Shown here in pieces: positions 30,830-39,890 of a DNA stretch of 40,170 nucleotides. A program made the translations under genes and the position numbers. Within the stretch, counting starts at the first letter, position 1; every line of letters begins with the position of its first letter. Source of the DNA: an uncultured Eubacteriales bacterium (GTDB lineage Bacteria; Bacillota; Clostridia; Oscillospirales; CAG-272); the NCBI GenBank assembly GCA_934394585.1, contig CAKRQU010000016.1:1-40170 (forward strand), given 5' to 3'. Below the pieces are notes generated by a model. That model was not told the DNA's origin. It did not search any database and saw only the letters and a list, made by a program, of their open reading frames with translations.

Positions 30830-33040
30830 TCACGGCTCGCTTATGAGCCGTATTATTTCCGAAAATTCGTATGATGCGAGTGCTCTCCATACGTGAAGCG
30901 ACTCACGGATATGCTCGCGTATGGCGTCGCCTTTTTGCATCACGGTCTGCGCCATCTTTTCCAGCTCCGCCTGCGACGTGCCTATATCAGCCGAAGGCAA
31001 TATGCCCGTGATATCGGGAATGCCGATATATTCCAGATATGACGAAAGCTTTATATCTTCGGAATAAGCCATCATCGGACACACGGCGGAAGTAGCACAT
31101 ATCAGCGTATGCAGGCGCGAGGAAATGAGAAACCGCGCTCCGCAAAGAAGCCCGAGTATGCTTTCCGGATCCGTATTTTCTCCCACGACGATGCTGCCGC
31201 AGATATCGCGCGAAACAGCGCGGCACACAGGCAGATCTTCATTTTTCTGCATGGCAATCAGCACGGGGACAAGCGAATATTTTTCCGCCACGAAACGTGC
31301 GAGCGCCGATAGCTTTTTCATGGAAAAGCGGTCTGTTTCGCGCGGGGAAATGACAAAATATTTTCCTTTTTCAAGCCCGAGCGAATCTGCAATATCGTTT
31401 TTTTCGGGAGCGGAACGCAAGAGCACCGGGTCAAAAGTGAGCCTGATATTTTTATCACTGCGGCATACGGATTTTGCCAGCTCGAAAGAACGTCTTTCGC
31501 GCATGGAAATGCTGTCCGCCGCAGAAAGCGCATCGGCTATCCTGTCCAGATTTTCCGCCTCCAGCACGGGACCTATCCCGTTTGAATACACGGCGATTTT
31601 CATGCCGTGCTTTTTTGCGGATTTCAGAATATACAGATAATAGCGCAGCGAGGCATTGCTCGTGCTGTCCTGCAAAAGATTTCCGCCGCCGAAAATGAGA
31701 AGGCGGCTTTTTTTCATCGCGCCGAGAACCGCCGCCATATCAAAGCGGCAGATACTGTCCGCAATATACGAAAGCGAGGTTTTGCGCGGAGATGCTGTCA
31801 TTATGCAGAGGCGGATATCGGGCTTTATGCGGCGCAGCCCTTCCGTAAGAGAGCGCAGCACCGCTTCATCGCCCATATTGCCATAGCCGAAATAGCCGCA
31901 GATAAGCGCGTCGTATTGCGCGCACGCGGTTTTATACGGCGCGATTTTTTCATAAAGAGCCGTATGGTCATCCGCCATTTTGCAAACGGAATAATTTTCC
32001 GATATGAAATTTCTGTTGTATTCGCCGATGCGCGAAAGCTCATCCGCGTCGCACGACAGCAGCCTGTCTATATCCGCCGCTATGGTTTTGCTCTCCGCGG
32101 GCGCTTCCCCACGACAACAAAAATTGGTGCTCACCGCTCTTTCCCTCACCGAGTCCGAGAAAATCCCCGTATATCCCTGCGAACCGCCGACTATCACGGG
32201 TTTTGCGCATGACATGGCTTCCAGCGCGGCGCGCGACGGAGCCGCAAATATATCGCATGCGCGGATATAATCGCGCACATCCTCTTTTGCGCCGAGAAAA
32301 GTCACGGCTTTTCTGCCGAGCTTTCCGTTCACGGCGTCCGCATGGCGGCAAAGCGCCTCCAGCTCCTCCCCGCCGCCTATGATAACCGCCTTTGCTTTAT
32401 GCCGCGCACACACATCCGGCATGGCGTCCGTCAGAGCGCCGGCAAAAGCGGCACTGTAGCTTTCAAGTCGGCTTATATGCAGTATCATTTTTTCATCGCG
32501 CTCCACTCCGAGCGCCGCGCGGATATCGTCCGCCGCCGCGGGAGAAAAACGGTCCGTATCTATGCCGTTTACCGTCACGCTCACGTTTTCCGAGCTTATG
32601 CCGTATTCGCGGAGCAGATAGCGGCGCAGGTCATCGGAAACGGCAAAGGTATGCTCGCCCCAGTTTGTGATACGGCGAAGCGTACCGTTCACGCGAAAAT
32701 CGTAATGTGCCGTGGTAACAAAGCGGAAACCGTATTTTTTCTGCAATCCGCCGCAGATAAAGGCGGGAATGCGCGCGTGCGCATGGACTATATCAAAATT
32801 CCGCTTTTTCATTTCACGCGAAAGCAGAGCGCGCGCACGGGCGATGGAAACGGGATCTTTTTTATCGAGCGGCACGCTTATATGGCGCGCGCCGGTTTTT
32901 TCCAGCTGCGGAAGCAGCGCACCGCCGGCAGAAGCCACGCATACGTCATAGCCGCGACAGCAGAGCGCGCGGCAAAGCTCGATTATATGCGTTTCCGCCC
33001 CGCCTATGCCCATGCTCATCGTCGCCATAAGTATTTTCAT
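30830..33040 (-). CDS. Fusion of GT4 glycosyltransferase and CsaB-type pyruvyl transferase
   Basis: The 736-residue protein has two halves. Residues 1-370 are a GT-B fold GT4 transferase (GIGGAETH at 11-18, HAHAR at 86-90, a C-terminal LEAMSCAKPVIV block at 273-284). Residues 378-700 are a polysaccharide pyruvyl transferase domain (GYFGYGNMGDEA at 382-393, GGGNLLQD at 451-458, then SRLHTLI). CsaB adds ketal pyruvate to secondary cell-wall polymer, the ligand for S-layer-homology proteins. The fusion suggests one protein adds a sugar and its pyruvate mark. There is no membrane segment, so it would act in the cytosol. AAGGAGG precedes the ATG. Its stop lies next to repeat modules. Confidence 0.88.
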   Translation of the reverse strand: MKILMATMSMGIGGAETHIIELCRALCCRGYDVCVASAGGALLPQLEKTGARHISVPLDKKDPVSIARARALLSREMKKRNFDIVHAHARIPAFICGGLQKKYGFRFVTTAHYDFRVNGTLRRITNWGEHTFAVSDDLRRYLLREYGISSENVSVTVNGIDTDRFSPAAADDIRAALGVERDEKMILHISRLESYSAAFAGALTDAMPDVCARHKAKAVIIGGGEELEALCRHADAVNGKLGRKAVTFLGAKEDVRDYIRACDIFAAPSRAALEAMSCAKPVIVGGSQGYTGIFSDSVRERAVSTNFCCRGEAPAESKTIAADIDRLLSCDADELSRIGEYNRNFISENYSVCKMADDHTALYEKIAPYKTACAQYDALICGYFGYGNMGDEAVLRSLTEGLRRIKPDIRLCIMTASPRKTSLSYIADSICRFDMAAVLGAMKKSRLLIFGGGNLLQDSTSNASLRYYLYILKSAKKHGMKIAVYSNGIGPVLEAENLDRIADALSAADSISMRERRSFELAKSVCRSDKNIRLTFDPVLLRSAPEKNDIADSLGLEKGKYFVISPRETDRFSMKKLSALARFVAEKYSLVPVLIAMQKNEDLPVCRAVSRDICGSIVVGENTDPESILGLLCGARFLISSRLHTLICATSAVCPMMAYSEDIKLSSYLEYIGIPDITGILPSADIGTSQAELEKMAQTVMQKGDAIREHIRESLHVWRALASYEFSEIIRLISEP

Positions 33041-33086
33041 TTTCCCGCCTCCTTTCGCTTTTTTTGCAAATCTTTCCTACCGGAAG

Positions 33087-33115
33087 ATTATAGCCATCCG
33101 CTTTTAAAATTACGC
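33087..33115 (-). promoter_or_regulatory. Weak candidate promoter of the GT4-CsaB gene
   Basis: On the minus strand, TATAAT (33092-33087) is perfect, but the -35 at a 17-base spacing is GCGTAA, a poor match. Read-through from the transketolase genes is the alternative. Confidence 0.3.
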
Positions 33116-33143
33116 TCCCGATGAAGATATATGCATCGGGAGC
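33114..33143 (-). terminator. Terminator-like hairpin after the transketolase genes
   Basis: A perfect 10-bp stem GCTCCCGATG/CATCGGGAGC has a 10-base loop. The following minus-strand sequence GTAATTTTAAAAG is only a weak T-tract. Confidence 0.6.
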
Positions 33144-33165
33144 GCTGAAAATTTATTTATCCTGA

Positions 33166-34107
33166 TTATTTTTTGAGAGCCACTGCGGCTTTTGCCTTTG
33201 CGGCGATATTCTGCGCAGTCAGTCCGTATTCCTCGAGCAGAACGGGGACCTTGCCGCTCTTGCCGAATTTATCCTCTACGCCTACGCGGATAACGGGAAC
33301 AGGGCATGTAGCCGCGAGCGATTCGCAAACGGCACCGCCGAGACCGCCGATGATATTGTGCTCTTCCGCGGTTACTACGGCGCCCGTCTTTGCGGCGGAG
33401 CGTGCAAGAAGTTCATCGTCGATGGGCTTTATCGTATGGATATTGATAACCTCGGCGTCAATTCCTTCCGCCTTGAGCAGTTCGCGTGCCTCGAGCGCGA
33501 GATGAACCATCAGACCCGTGGCAACTATGGTGACATCCCTGCCCTCTGCGAGGACGATGCCTTTGCCCATTTCGAATTTATAATCCTTGCCTGCATAAAG
33601 ATACGGAACAGCCGCTCTGCCGAATCGCAGATAAACGGGACCGACATAATTTATGGCGGCTTCCACAGCGGCGCGAGCCTCTTCGCCGTCGGCAGGGCAT
33701 ATAACGGTCATGCCGGGAATGGTGCGCATGAGAGCGATATCTTCGTTGCACTGGTGCGTAGCGCCGTCCTCGCCTACGGAAATGCCCGCATGGGTAGCGC
33801 CTATTTTCACATTGAGATGAGGATAGCCTATGGCATTTCTCACCTGTTCAAAAGCTCTGCCTGCCGCAAACATGGCAAAGCTGGAGGCAAATACCGTTTT
33901 TCCCGTGGTGGCAATACCTGCCGCCACCGTCATCATATTGCCCTCGGCAATACCGCAATCGAAAAAGCGATTCGGAAATTTCTTTTTGAAAACGCCTGTT
34001 TTCGTAGCTGCCGCAAGGTCTGCGTCCAGCACTACAAAATCATATTTATCGCCCAGCTCGGCAAGCGCATTGCCGTAGGCTTCTCTTGTTGCTATCTTAT
34101 CAGCCAT
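33166..34107 (-). CDS. Transketolase, C-terminal subunit
   Basis: The 313-residue protein corresponds to the pyrimidine-binding and C-terminal domains of transketolase. It carries the cofactor-contacting Glu in DCGIAEGNMM, FAMFAAGRAFEQVRNAIGYP, HAGISVGEDGATHQ and the C-terminal block EEHNIIGGLGGAV. Together with the N-terminal subunit encoded 13 bases upstream it moves two-carbon ketol units between sugar phosphates in the non-oxidative pentose phosphate pathway. Two-gene transketolases are common in Clostridia and archaea. It is unlikely to be DXP synthase, which is a single longer chain. Confidence 0.95.
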   Translation of the reverse strand: MADKIATREAYGNALAELGDKYDFVVLDADLAAATKTGVFKKKFPNRFFDCGIAEGNMMTVAAGIATTGKTVFASSFAMFAAGRAFEQVRNAIGYPHLNVKIGATHAGISVGEDGATHQCNEDIALMRTIPGMTVICPADGEEARAAVEAAINYVGPVYLRFGRAAVPYLYAGKDYKFEMGKGIVLAEGRDVTIVATGLMVHLALEARELLKAEGIDAEVINIHTIKPIDDELLARSAAKTGAVVTAEEHNIIGGLGGAVCESLAATCPVPVIRVGVEDKFGKSGKVPVLLEEYGLTAQNIAAKAKAAVALKK

Positions 34108-34120
34108 TTTCTTTTCCTCC

Positions 34121-34942
34121 TTATGCCATCAGTTCGGCTACAGCCTGCTCATACTGCTCCTTATTGGGAGCGGCGCCGTGCCAGCCTACCTGATTTTCCA
34201 TAAACGAAACACCTTTGCCCTTTGTCGTGTGGCATACCACAGCCGTGGGCTTGCCCTTGCATGCTTTTGCGGCGGTAACGGCGGATTCTATCTCCTCGAG
34301 ATTGTTGCCGTCGATGGAAATCACATTCCAGCCGAAAGCCTCGAATTTTTTGTCGATGGGCGTGGGGTTCATTACGTCGGTGATTTTGCCGTCTATCTGA
34401 AGTCCGTTGAAATCTATGAAAGCGCAGAGATTATCCAGCTTGTAATGAGCGGCAAACATTGCTGCCTCCCATACCTGACCCTCCTCCAGCTCGCCGTCGC
34501 CGAGTATGGCGTATACGCGATAGCTTTTATCATAGATTTTAGCCGATAGAGCCATACCGCATGCGGCGGAAATGCCAAGACCCAGCGAGCCTGTGGTCAT
34601 ATCCACGCCGGGAGTATGCTTCATATCGGGGTGACCCTGAAGAAAGCTGTCTGCCTGACGGAGTGTTTTCAGCATGTCGCGGCTGAAATATCCGCGCAGA
34701 GCGAGAGTTGCATAGAGTGCGGGTGCGGTGTGACCCTTTGAAAGAACAAATCTGTCCCTGTTTTCATCTTTGGGATTTGCGGGATCGATATTCATCTCAT
34801 CGAAGTAAAGATATGCGAGAATATCGGCTATCGAAAGAGAGCCGCCCGGATGACCCGACGATGCGCTGTAAACAGCTTCAAGAGCACCGAGACGGATGTC
34901 GCGAGCCTTTTCTTTCAGCATTGAAAGCTTTTCCTTTTCCAT
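34121..34942 (-). CDS. Transketolase, N-terminal (TPP-binding) subunit
   Basis: The 273-residue subunit holds the thiamine diphosphate/Mg2+ site: HPGG at 31-34, SKGH at 68-71, and GDGE at 148-151 followed about 27 residues later by FIDFNG, the TPP motif. It begins MEKEKLSMLKEKARDIR, as in other split transketolases. GGAGG lies before the ATG. It is first in a two-gene operon under the promoter at 34988-35016. Confidence 0.95.
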   Translation of the reverse strand: MEKEKLSMLKEKARDIRLGALEAVYSASSGHPGGSLSIADILAYLYFDEMNIDPANPKDENRDRFVLSKGHTAPALYATLALRGYFSRDMLKTLRQADSFLQGHPDMKHTPGVDMTTGSLGLGISAACGMALSAKIYDKSYRVYAILGDGELEEGQVWEAAMFAAHYKLDNLCAFIDFNGLQIDGKITDVMNPTPIDKKFEAFGWNVISIDGNNLEEIESAVTAAKACKGKPTAVVCHTTKGKGVSFMENQVGWHGAAPNKEQYEQAVAELMA

Positions 34943-34987
34943 TTTTCAAACCTCCGGTTTCGGATTAAAATATTTTCATACTAATAA

Positions 34988-35016
34988 ATTATACATTTAT
35001 ATTTTTGTTTTGTCAA
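34988..35016 (-). promoter_or_regulatory. Promoter of the transketolase operon
   Basis: On the minus strand, perfect TTGACA (35016-35011) and TATAAT (34993-34988) have a 17-base spacer. Confidence 0.88.
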
Positions 35017-35097
35017 CCGCATTTTGATAACAATACGCCTCTTTTTGCCGACATTGCAAAAAAATAGCTCCGCCGGCGGCAAATTGCATTTTTGCTA

Positions 35098-35126
35098 TTG
35101 TATTTTGGGGAAAAATGGTATATAAT
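35098..35126 (+). promoter_or_regulatory. Promoter of asnS operon
   Basis: TTGTAT (35098-35103) and TATAAT (35121-35126) have a 17-base spacer. The leader is only about 40 bases, too short for a T-box. Confidence 0.75.
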
Positions 35127-35171
35127 GATTTATTATATATTGTTTCATTATCAAGAAAGGACGGCAAGACA

Positions 35172-36566
35172 ATGAAAAGAACCACAATAAGTGAAATTTA
35201 CAAAAATCCCGGGCTTTTCGCCGACAAGGAAATAACCGTGGCAGGCTGGGCAAAAACAATACGCTCCAGCAATGCTTTCGGCTTTATCGAGCTTGGCGAC
35301 GGAAGCTGCTTCCCCGCGCTCCAGATAGTTTTTGAGGCGGACAAGCTGAATAATTATAAAGATATCGCAAAGCAGAATGTGGGCGCGGCGCTCATCGCGA
35401 GAGGAACTCTCGTTCTCACTCCCGAAGCAAAGCAGCCTTTTGAGCTGAAAGCAGCCGAAATAGAAGTGGAGGGCGCCTCCACGCCCGATTTCCCGCTTCA
35501 GAAAAAGCGCCATTCTCTCGAATTTCTGCGCACCATAGCGCATCTGCGTCCGCGCGCAAATACTTTCAATGCGGTATTCCGCGTGCGTTCCTGCGCCGCT
35601 CAGGGTATACACAAATTCTTTGCCGAAAGAGGATTTGTTTACGTAAATACGCCGCTCATCACCGTAAGCGACTGCGAAGGCGCGGGAGAAATGTTCCGCG
35701 TGACGAATTTCGATCTCGCCAACGTGCCGAAAAACGAGGACGGCAGCGTGGATTATACGCAGGACTTTTTCGGAAAAGCGGCAAACCTCACCGTTTCCGG
35801 TCAGCTCAATGCGGAATGCTTCGCTCAGGCTTTTGCCAAGGTTTATACATTCGGTCCCACATTCCGTGCCGAGCGCTCCAATACACAGCGCCATGCGGCT
35901 GAATTCTGGATGATAGAGCCGGAAATAGCTTTTTCCGATCTCGCCGACGATATGGCTCTCGCCGAGGATATGACAAGATACGTCGTGAAATATGTCATGG
36001 ACCACTGCGCGGCGGATCTCGAATTTTTCAATAAGTTTGTGGATAACACACTTCTCGAGCGTCTGAATAATATAGTTAACAGCAGCTTTGCCCATGTGAC
36101 ATATACGGAAGCCATAAAGCTGCTCGAGGAAAGCGGAAAGGAATTCGAATACAAGCCTTTCTGGGGCTGCGATATGCAGACGGAGCACGAAAGATATCTC
36201 TGCGAGCAGATCTTCAAAAAGCCCGTATTCGTGACGGATTACCCGAAGGAAATAAAGGCATTTTACATGCGCCAGAATGACGACGGCAAAACCGTAGCCG
36301 CAATGGATATGCTTGTCCCGGGCGTAGGCGAGCTTATAGGCGGCAGCCAGCGTGAGGAACGCATGGATAAGCTGCTCGAAGCTTACGAGCGCTTCGGACT
36401 CAATCCCGATGATTACTGGTGGTATACGGAGCTGCGCAAATACGGCGGCACGCATCACGCAGGCTTCGGTCTTGGTTTCGAGCGCCTTATCATGTATATC
36501 ACGGGCGTTTCGAATATCCGCGACGTAGAGGCTTTCCCGAGAACTACGGGCAATGCGGAATTCTGA
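35172..36566 (+). CDS. asnS: Asparaginyl-tRNA synthetase
   Basis: The ATG at 35172 (AAGGACGG upstream) is chosen over the longer frame, which begins in the promoter. The 464-residue protein has the OB-fold anticodon domain at 1-110 (EITVAGWAKTIRSS) and a class II core. Motif 2 appears as TFRAERSNTQRHAAEFWMIE, split around FGP, and motif 3 as GFGLGFERLIMY, ending FPRTTGNAEF. The AEFWMIEPE and C-terminal NAEF blocks favour AsnRS over AspRS. It charges tRNA-Asn. It heads an operon with an aspartate aminotransferase, ddl and coaW. Confidence 0.97.
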   Translation: MKRTTISEIYKNPGLFADKEITVAGWAKTIRSSNAFGFIELGDGSCFPALQIVFEADKLNNYKDIAKQNVGAALIARGTLVLTPEAKQPFELKAAEIEVEGASTPDFPLQKKRHSLEFLRTIAHLRPRANTFNAVFRVRSCAAQGIHKFFAERGFVYVNTPLITVSDCEGAGEMFRVTNFDLANVPKNEDGSVDYTQDFFGKAANLTVSGQLNAECFAQAFAKVYTFGPTFRAERSNTQRHAAEFWMIEPEIAFSDLADDMALAEDMTRYVVKYVMDHCAADLEFFNKFVDNTLLERLNNIVNSSFAHVTYTEAIKLLEESGKEFEYKPFWGCDMQTEHERYLCEQIFKKPVFVTDYPKEIKAFYMRQNDDGKTVAAMDMLVPGVGELIGGSQREERMDKLLEAYERFGLNPDDYWWYTELRKYGGTHHAGFGLGFERLIMYITGVSNIRDVEAFPRTTGNAEF

Positions 36567-36589
36567 TAACGTAAAACGGAGCTTTACCT

Positions 36590-37870
36590 ATGAAAAACTA
36601 CCGCCTGATGGCAAAAGAAGAGCTTGTCGCCGAGGAGGGTTCTCTTCTCGCGCGATATAAAGCTTTTAAGGAAAAGGGATTGCGGCTGAATATGGCGCGC
36701 GGTCTTCCCTGCGCCGCCCAGCTCGATATGGCTTCGCCCATGCTCGCCTGCGTGACGGGCAAAAACGGCGATTTCATTTCCGAAAACGGCACCGATGCGC
36801 GCCAGTACGGCAAACTGGAGGGGCTGGACGAGGCGGCACTCATATTTGAATATATGTGCGGTGCGCCACGCGAATGCACCACCGTGACAGGCTCGGCGAG
36901 CCTGAATATAATGTACGACGCGCTCACCTGCGCCATGCTTTTCGGCGTGGGCGGCGGGCATGCGCCGTGGTCCTCGCAGGGGAAGATAAAATTTATATGC
37001 GTCGTCCCGGGCTATGACAGGCATTTTGCCATGTGTGAGCTGCTCGGCATAGAAACGGTAAACGTGGATATCACGCCCACCGGACCCGATATGGACGCGG
37101 TGGAGGCGCTCGTGCGCGATCCCGCGGTAAAGGGGATGTGGTGCGTTCCGAAATTCGCAAATCCCACGGGATACACCTACAGCGACGAAACCGTGCGCCG
37201 CATAGCGGAGCTTTCGCCCGCGGCGGAAGATTTCCGCATATTCTGGGACAATGCTTATGCGGTCCACGATTTTTCGGGTCATACGGAGCTTGCCGATATA
37301 CTCGCGCTCACCCGCGGCACGAAAAACGAAAATATGGTATACGAATTTGCTTCCACATCGAAAATCACCACGCCGGGAAGCGGCATATCCGCTTTCATGT
37401 CGAGCGCGGAAAATACGGCGTGGTTCCGCAAAATCCTCGGCGTGCGCATCATCAGCTACGACAAAATAAATCAGCTGCGCCATGCGCGCTATATTCCTTC
37501 AAAAGAAGCGCTGGATGCGATAATGGCACGCCATGCCGACATAGTGCGCCCGAAATTCGAAGCGGTGATTTCCGTTTTCGAAAAGGAGTTTTCCGGCACG
37601 GGCATAGCGGAATGGACAAATCCCCGCGGCGGATATTTCATATCGCTGAATGTATACGACGGCACGGCAAAAGAAACCTACCGTCTTTGCCGCGAGGCGG
37701 GCGTCACGCTCACAAATGCGGGAGCCACATATCCGCACGGAAACGATCCGCGCGACAGAAATCTGCGCATAGCGCCGACTTTTCCTGTTGTCGACGAGCT
37801 GAATCTCTCGGCAGAGATAATTGCCGTATGTGCAAAGCTCGCGGCGGTGCGCGCTCTTATCGCGAAGTAA
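36590..37870 (+). CDS. PLP-dependent aspartate aminotransferase, PF12897-type
   Basis: The 426-residue fold-type I aminotransferase has RGLPCAAQLD near 37-46, the phosphate-site VTGSASLNIMYD at 99-110, GYDRHF at 141-146, NPTGYTYSDE at 191-200, D220 for the pyridine nitrogen and the Schiff-base lysine K258 in STSKIT. This pattern matches the aspartate aminotransferase group that includes mycobacterial Rv3722c. The probable reaction is aspartate plus 2-oxoglutarate to oxaloacetate plus glutamate. It starts 24 bases after asnS with CGGAG upstream, in keeping with a link to aspartate supply. Confidence 0.85.
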   Translation: MKNYRLMAKEELVAEEGSLLARYKAFKEKGLRLNMARGLPCAAQLDMASPMLACVTGKNGDFISENGTDARQYGKLEGLDEAALIFEYMCGAPRECTTVTGSASLNIMYDALTCAMLFGVGGGHAPWSSQGKIKFICVVPGYDRHFAMCELLGIETVNVDITPTGPDMDAVEALVRDPAVKGMWCVPKFANPTGYTYSDETVRRIAELSPAAEDFRIFWDNAYAVHDFSGHTELADILALTRGTKNENMVYEFASTSKITTPGSGISAFMSSAENTAWFRKILGVRIISYDKINQLRHARYIPSKEALDAIMARHADIVRPKFEAVISVFEKEFSGTGIAEWTNPRGGYFISLNVYDGTAKETYRLCREAGVTLTNAGATYPHGNDPRDRNLRIAPTFPVVDELNLSAEIIAVCAKLAAVRALIAK

Positions 37871-37904
37871 AAAGACAAATCTATCCCTCAGGAGAAAAAT
37901 ACTT

Positions 37905-38918
37905 ATGAAAATTGCTGTTCTGGCAGGAGGCTACAGCCACGAACGCGACGTTTCCATGACGTCGGGATGCAAAATAGCGAATGCGCTCTGCTCGCTCGGT
38001 CACAGTGTGGCGCTCGCGGATGTTTACAGTAATATCGACACAAAAAATACAGATTCCATGTTCGGCACGGAGGGTAATTATTCTTACCGTATACCGGAAA
38101 AGGAGCCGGATCTCGCCGCGCTGAAAAAAGAACGCGGCATGGGTGAAAAGCTCATCGGAAACGGCATAACCGAGCTTTGCACGCAAGCCGATATAGCTTT
38201 TCTCGCGCTTCACGGCGGCATGGGAGAAGACGGCAGAATACAGGCTATCCTCGAATGTAACGGAATAAAATACACCGGCAGCGACTACGGCGCCTGCTAT
38301 CTCGCCATGAATAAAAGCATAGCGAAAACGCTTTTTGCGGCAGCTGGTGTCCCCGTGGCGCGCGGATTTATTTTCCGCGGAGAAAAAACGGAGGATATAC
38401 CGCTTCCCTGCGTGGTAAAGCCATGCTCACTCGGCTCCAGCGTCGGCGTTTCCATAGTGCGCACAAAAGAAGAGCTGGAAAAAGCCCTCGGAAAAGCATC
38501 GTCCTACGAAGGCGATATTCTGATAGAGGAATTTATTTCCGGCAGAGAATTTTCATGCGGCGTACTGGACGGGAAAGCTCTGCCGAGCATAGAAATAAAG
38601 CCGAAATCGGGCTTTTACGATTACATGGGCAAATATCAGGCGGGCATGACGGACGAAATATGTCCCGCGCCGATAACAAAAGCGCAGGAGGAAAGAATAG
38701 CCGCGCTTTCGGAAGCGGCATACCGTGCGCTCGGACTTTCCGTATACGGCAGACTGGATTTCATCCTCGATGAAAAAAGCGGAGATTTCGTTTGTCTGGA
38801 AGCAAACACCCTGCCGGGAATGACCCCTGCCAGCCTCATACCGCAGGAAGCGGCGGCGGCAGGCATTTCCTACGCGGAGCTTGTGGAAAAAATAGTTTTG
38901 CTCTCTCTGAAAAAATAA
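37905..38918 (+). CDS. ddl: D-alanine--D-alanine ligase
   Basis: This ATP-grasp enzyme joins two D-alanines for peptidoglycan. The ATG at 37905 (CAGGAG upstream) gives 337 residues. Landmarks are AGGYSHERDVS at 7-17, HGGMGEDG at 103-110, the ATP-binding KPCSLGSSVGVS at 172-183, the omega-loop FYDYMGKY at 237-244 and EANTLPGMTP near the end. The Tyr/Lys omega loop indicates D-Ala-D-Ala rather than vancomycin-resistance D-Ala-D-Lac ligases. It is third in the asnS operon. Confidence 0.93.
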   Translation: MKIAVLAGGYSHERDVSMTSGCKIANALCSLGHSVALADVYSNIDTKNTDSMFGTEGNYSYRIPEKEPDLAALKKERGMGEKLIGNGITELCTQADIAFLALHGGMGEDGRIQAILECNGIKYTGSDYGACYLAMNKSIAKTLFAAAGVPVARGFIFRGEKTEDIPLPCVVKPCSLGSSVGVSIVRTKEELEKALGKASSYEGDILIEEFISGREFSCGVLDGKALPSIEIKPKSGFYDYMGKYQAGMTDEICPAPITKAQEERIAALSEAAYRALGLSVYGRLDFILDEKSGDFVCLEANTLPGMTPASLIPQEAAAAGISYAELVEKIVLLSLKK

Positions 38919-38935
38919 AGCAAAGGAAAATTGAA

Positions 38936-39763
38936 ATGAAAACCATAATAGGTATAGACGTAGGCGGAAGCACGACGAAAATAGTGGCTTTCCGCGGCGG
39001 AGAAATGATATCCCCGCGGCTCGTCACGGCGACGGATCCCATCACTTCTCTTTACGGAGCTTTCGGCAAATTCACGTCGGAAAACAGGCTTGGACTGGAC
39101 GATATAGAAAAAGTGATACTCACGGGCGTGGGTTCATCGCATCTTAAAGAGCCGATATATGCGCTTCCCTGCGAAAAAGCAAGCGAATTTGAATGTGTGG
39201 CTCGCGGCGGGCTTTATCTATCGCATCTCGATGAGGCGATAGTGGTCAGCATGGGCACGGGCACTGCCATAGTTCATGCAACAAAGCGCGGCGAAGAATA
39301 TATCACGGATTATCTCGGCGGCACGGGCGTGGGCGGAGGTACTCTGCTCGGTCTTTCCAAGCTGATGCTCGGCATGGAATCCATAGAGCATATAACGGAG
39401 CTTGCCTCGGGCGGCTCGCTCGACAATGTGGATCTGCGCGTGAAAGATATTTCTTCAAAAGAATCCATGATAAATCTGCCTCCCGATATGACAGCGGCAA
39501 ATTTCGGCAAGGTTTCCGATGTGGCGCGCGATGCGGATATAGCTCTCGCCATAATAAATATGGTTTTCGAAACGGCGGGTATGCTCGCCATTTTCGCGGC
39601 ACGCAATGCGAAAATAAAGGATATCGTGCTCACGGGAAATCTCGCCGCCTTGCCGATGGCACGCGAACTTTTCACATCGCTTTCCCCGAAATTCGGCGTG
39701 AATTTCATCATGCCGGAAAATGCGCAGTTTGCCACAGCCATAGGCGCCGCAAAAGCAAAGTAA
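38936..39763 (+). CDS. coaW: Type II pantothenate kinase
   Basis: CoaW phosphorylates pantothenate, the first step of coenzyme A synthesis. The ATG at 38936 (AAAGGAA upstream) gives 275 residues, the normal length for the Staphylococcus-type enzyme. An actin-like ATPase fold is seen as GIDVGGSTTK at 6-15, TGVGSSHL, SMGTGTAIV, then GGTGVGGGTLLGLSKLM, and LTGNLAALP near the C-terminus. This type is not inhibited by CoA in staphylococci. It closes the operon before a strong terminator. Confidence 0.93.
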   Translation: MKTIIGIDVGGSTTKIVAFRGGEMISPRLVTATDPITSLYGAFGKFTSENRLGLDDIEKVILTGVGSSHLKEPIYALPCEKASEFECVARGGLYLSHLDEAIVVSMGTGTAIVHATKRGEEYITDYLGGTGVGGGTLLGLSKLMLGMESIEHITELASGGSLDNVDLRVKDISSKESMINLPPDMTAANFGKVSDVARDADIALAIINMVFETAGMLAIFAARNAKIKDIVLTGNLAALPMARELFTSLSPKFGVNFIMPENAQFATAIGAAKAK

Positions 39764-39780
39764 ATATATTTTGAGAAAAT

Positions 39781-39812
39781 AAAAATCCCGTTTTGCAAAG
39801 CGGGATTTTTTT
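39781..39812 (+). terminator. Terminator of the asnS operon
   Basis: AAAAATCCCG (39781-39790) pairs with CGGGATTTTT (39801-39810), and the tip can extend with TTT/AAA. T's follow. Confidence 0.92.
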
Positions 39813-39890
39813 GTTTCTTTGCGAAAAGAAACAAAGGGTACTTTATCCCCTGCGGGGAGGACGGGCGTACTTTTCACTGACGAAAAGTAC
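39813..39890. repeat. Satellite modules left of copy E
   Basis: A near-palindrome GTTTCTTTGCGAAAAGAAAC lies at about 39814-39833, followed by a CCCCTGCGGGG hairpin (about 39848-39858) and a GTACTTTT/AAAAGTAC hairpin with loop CACTGACG (39867-39890) that touches the element. Confidence 0.8.

Noticed and set aside
35126..35172. T-box leader before asnS
   Set aside because: The promoter lies only about 46 bases from the start codon, with no specifier loop, T-box sequence or terminator.
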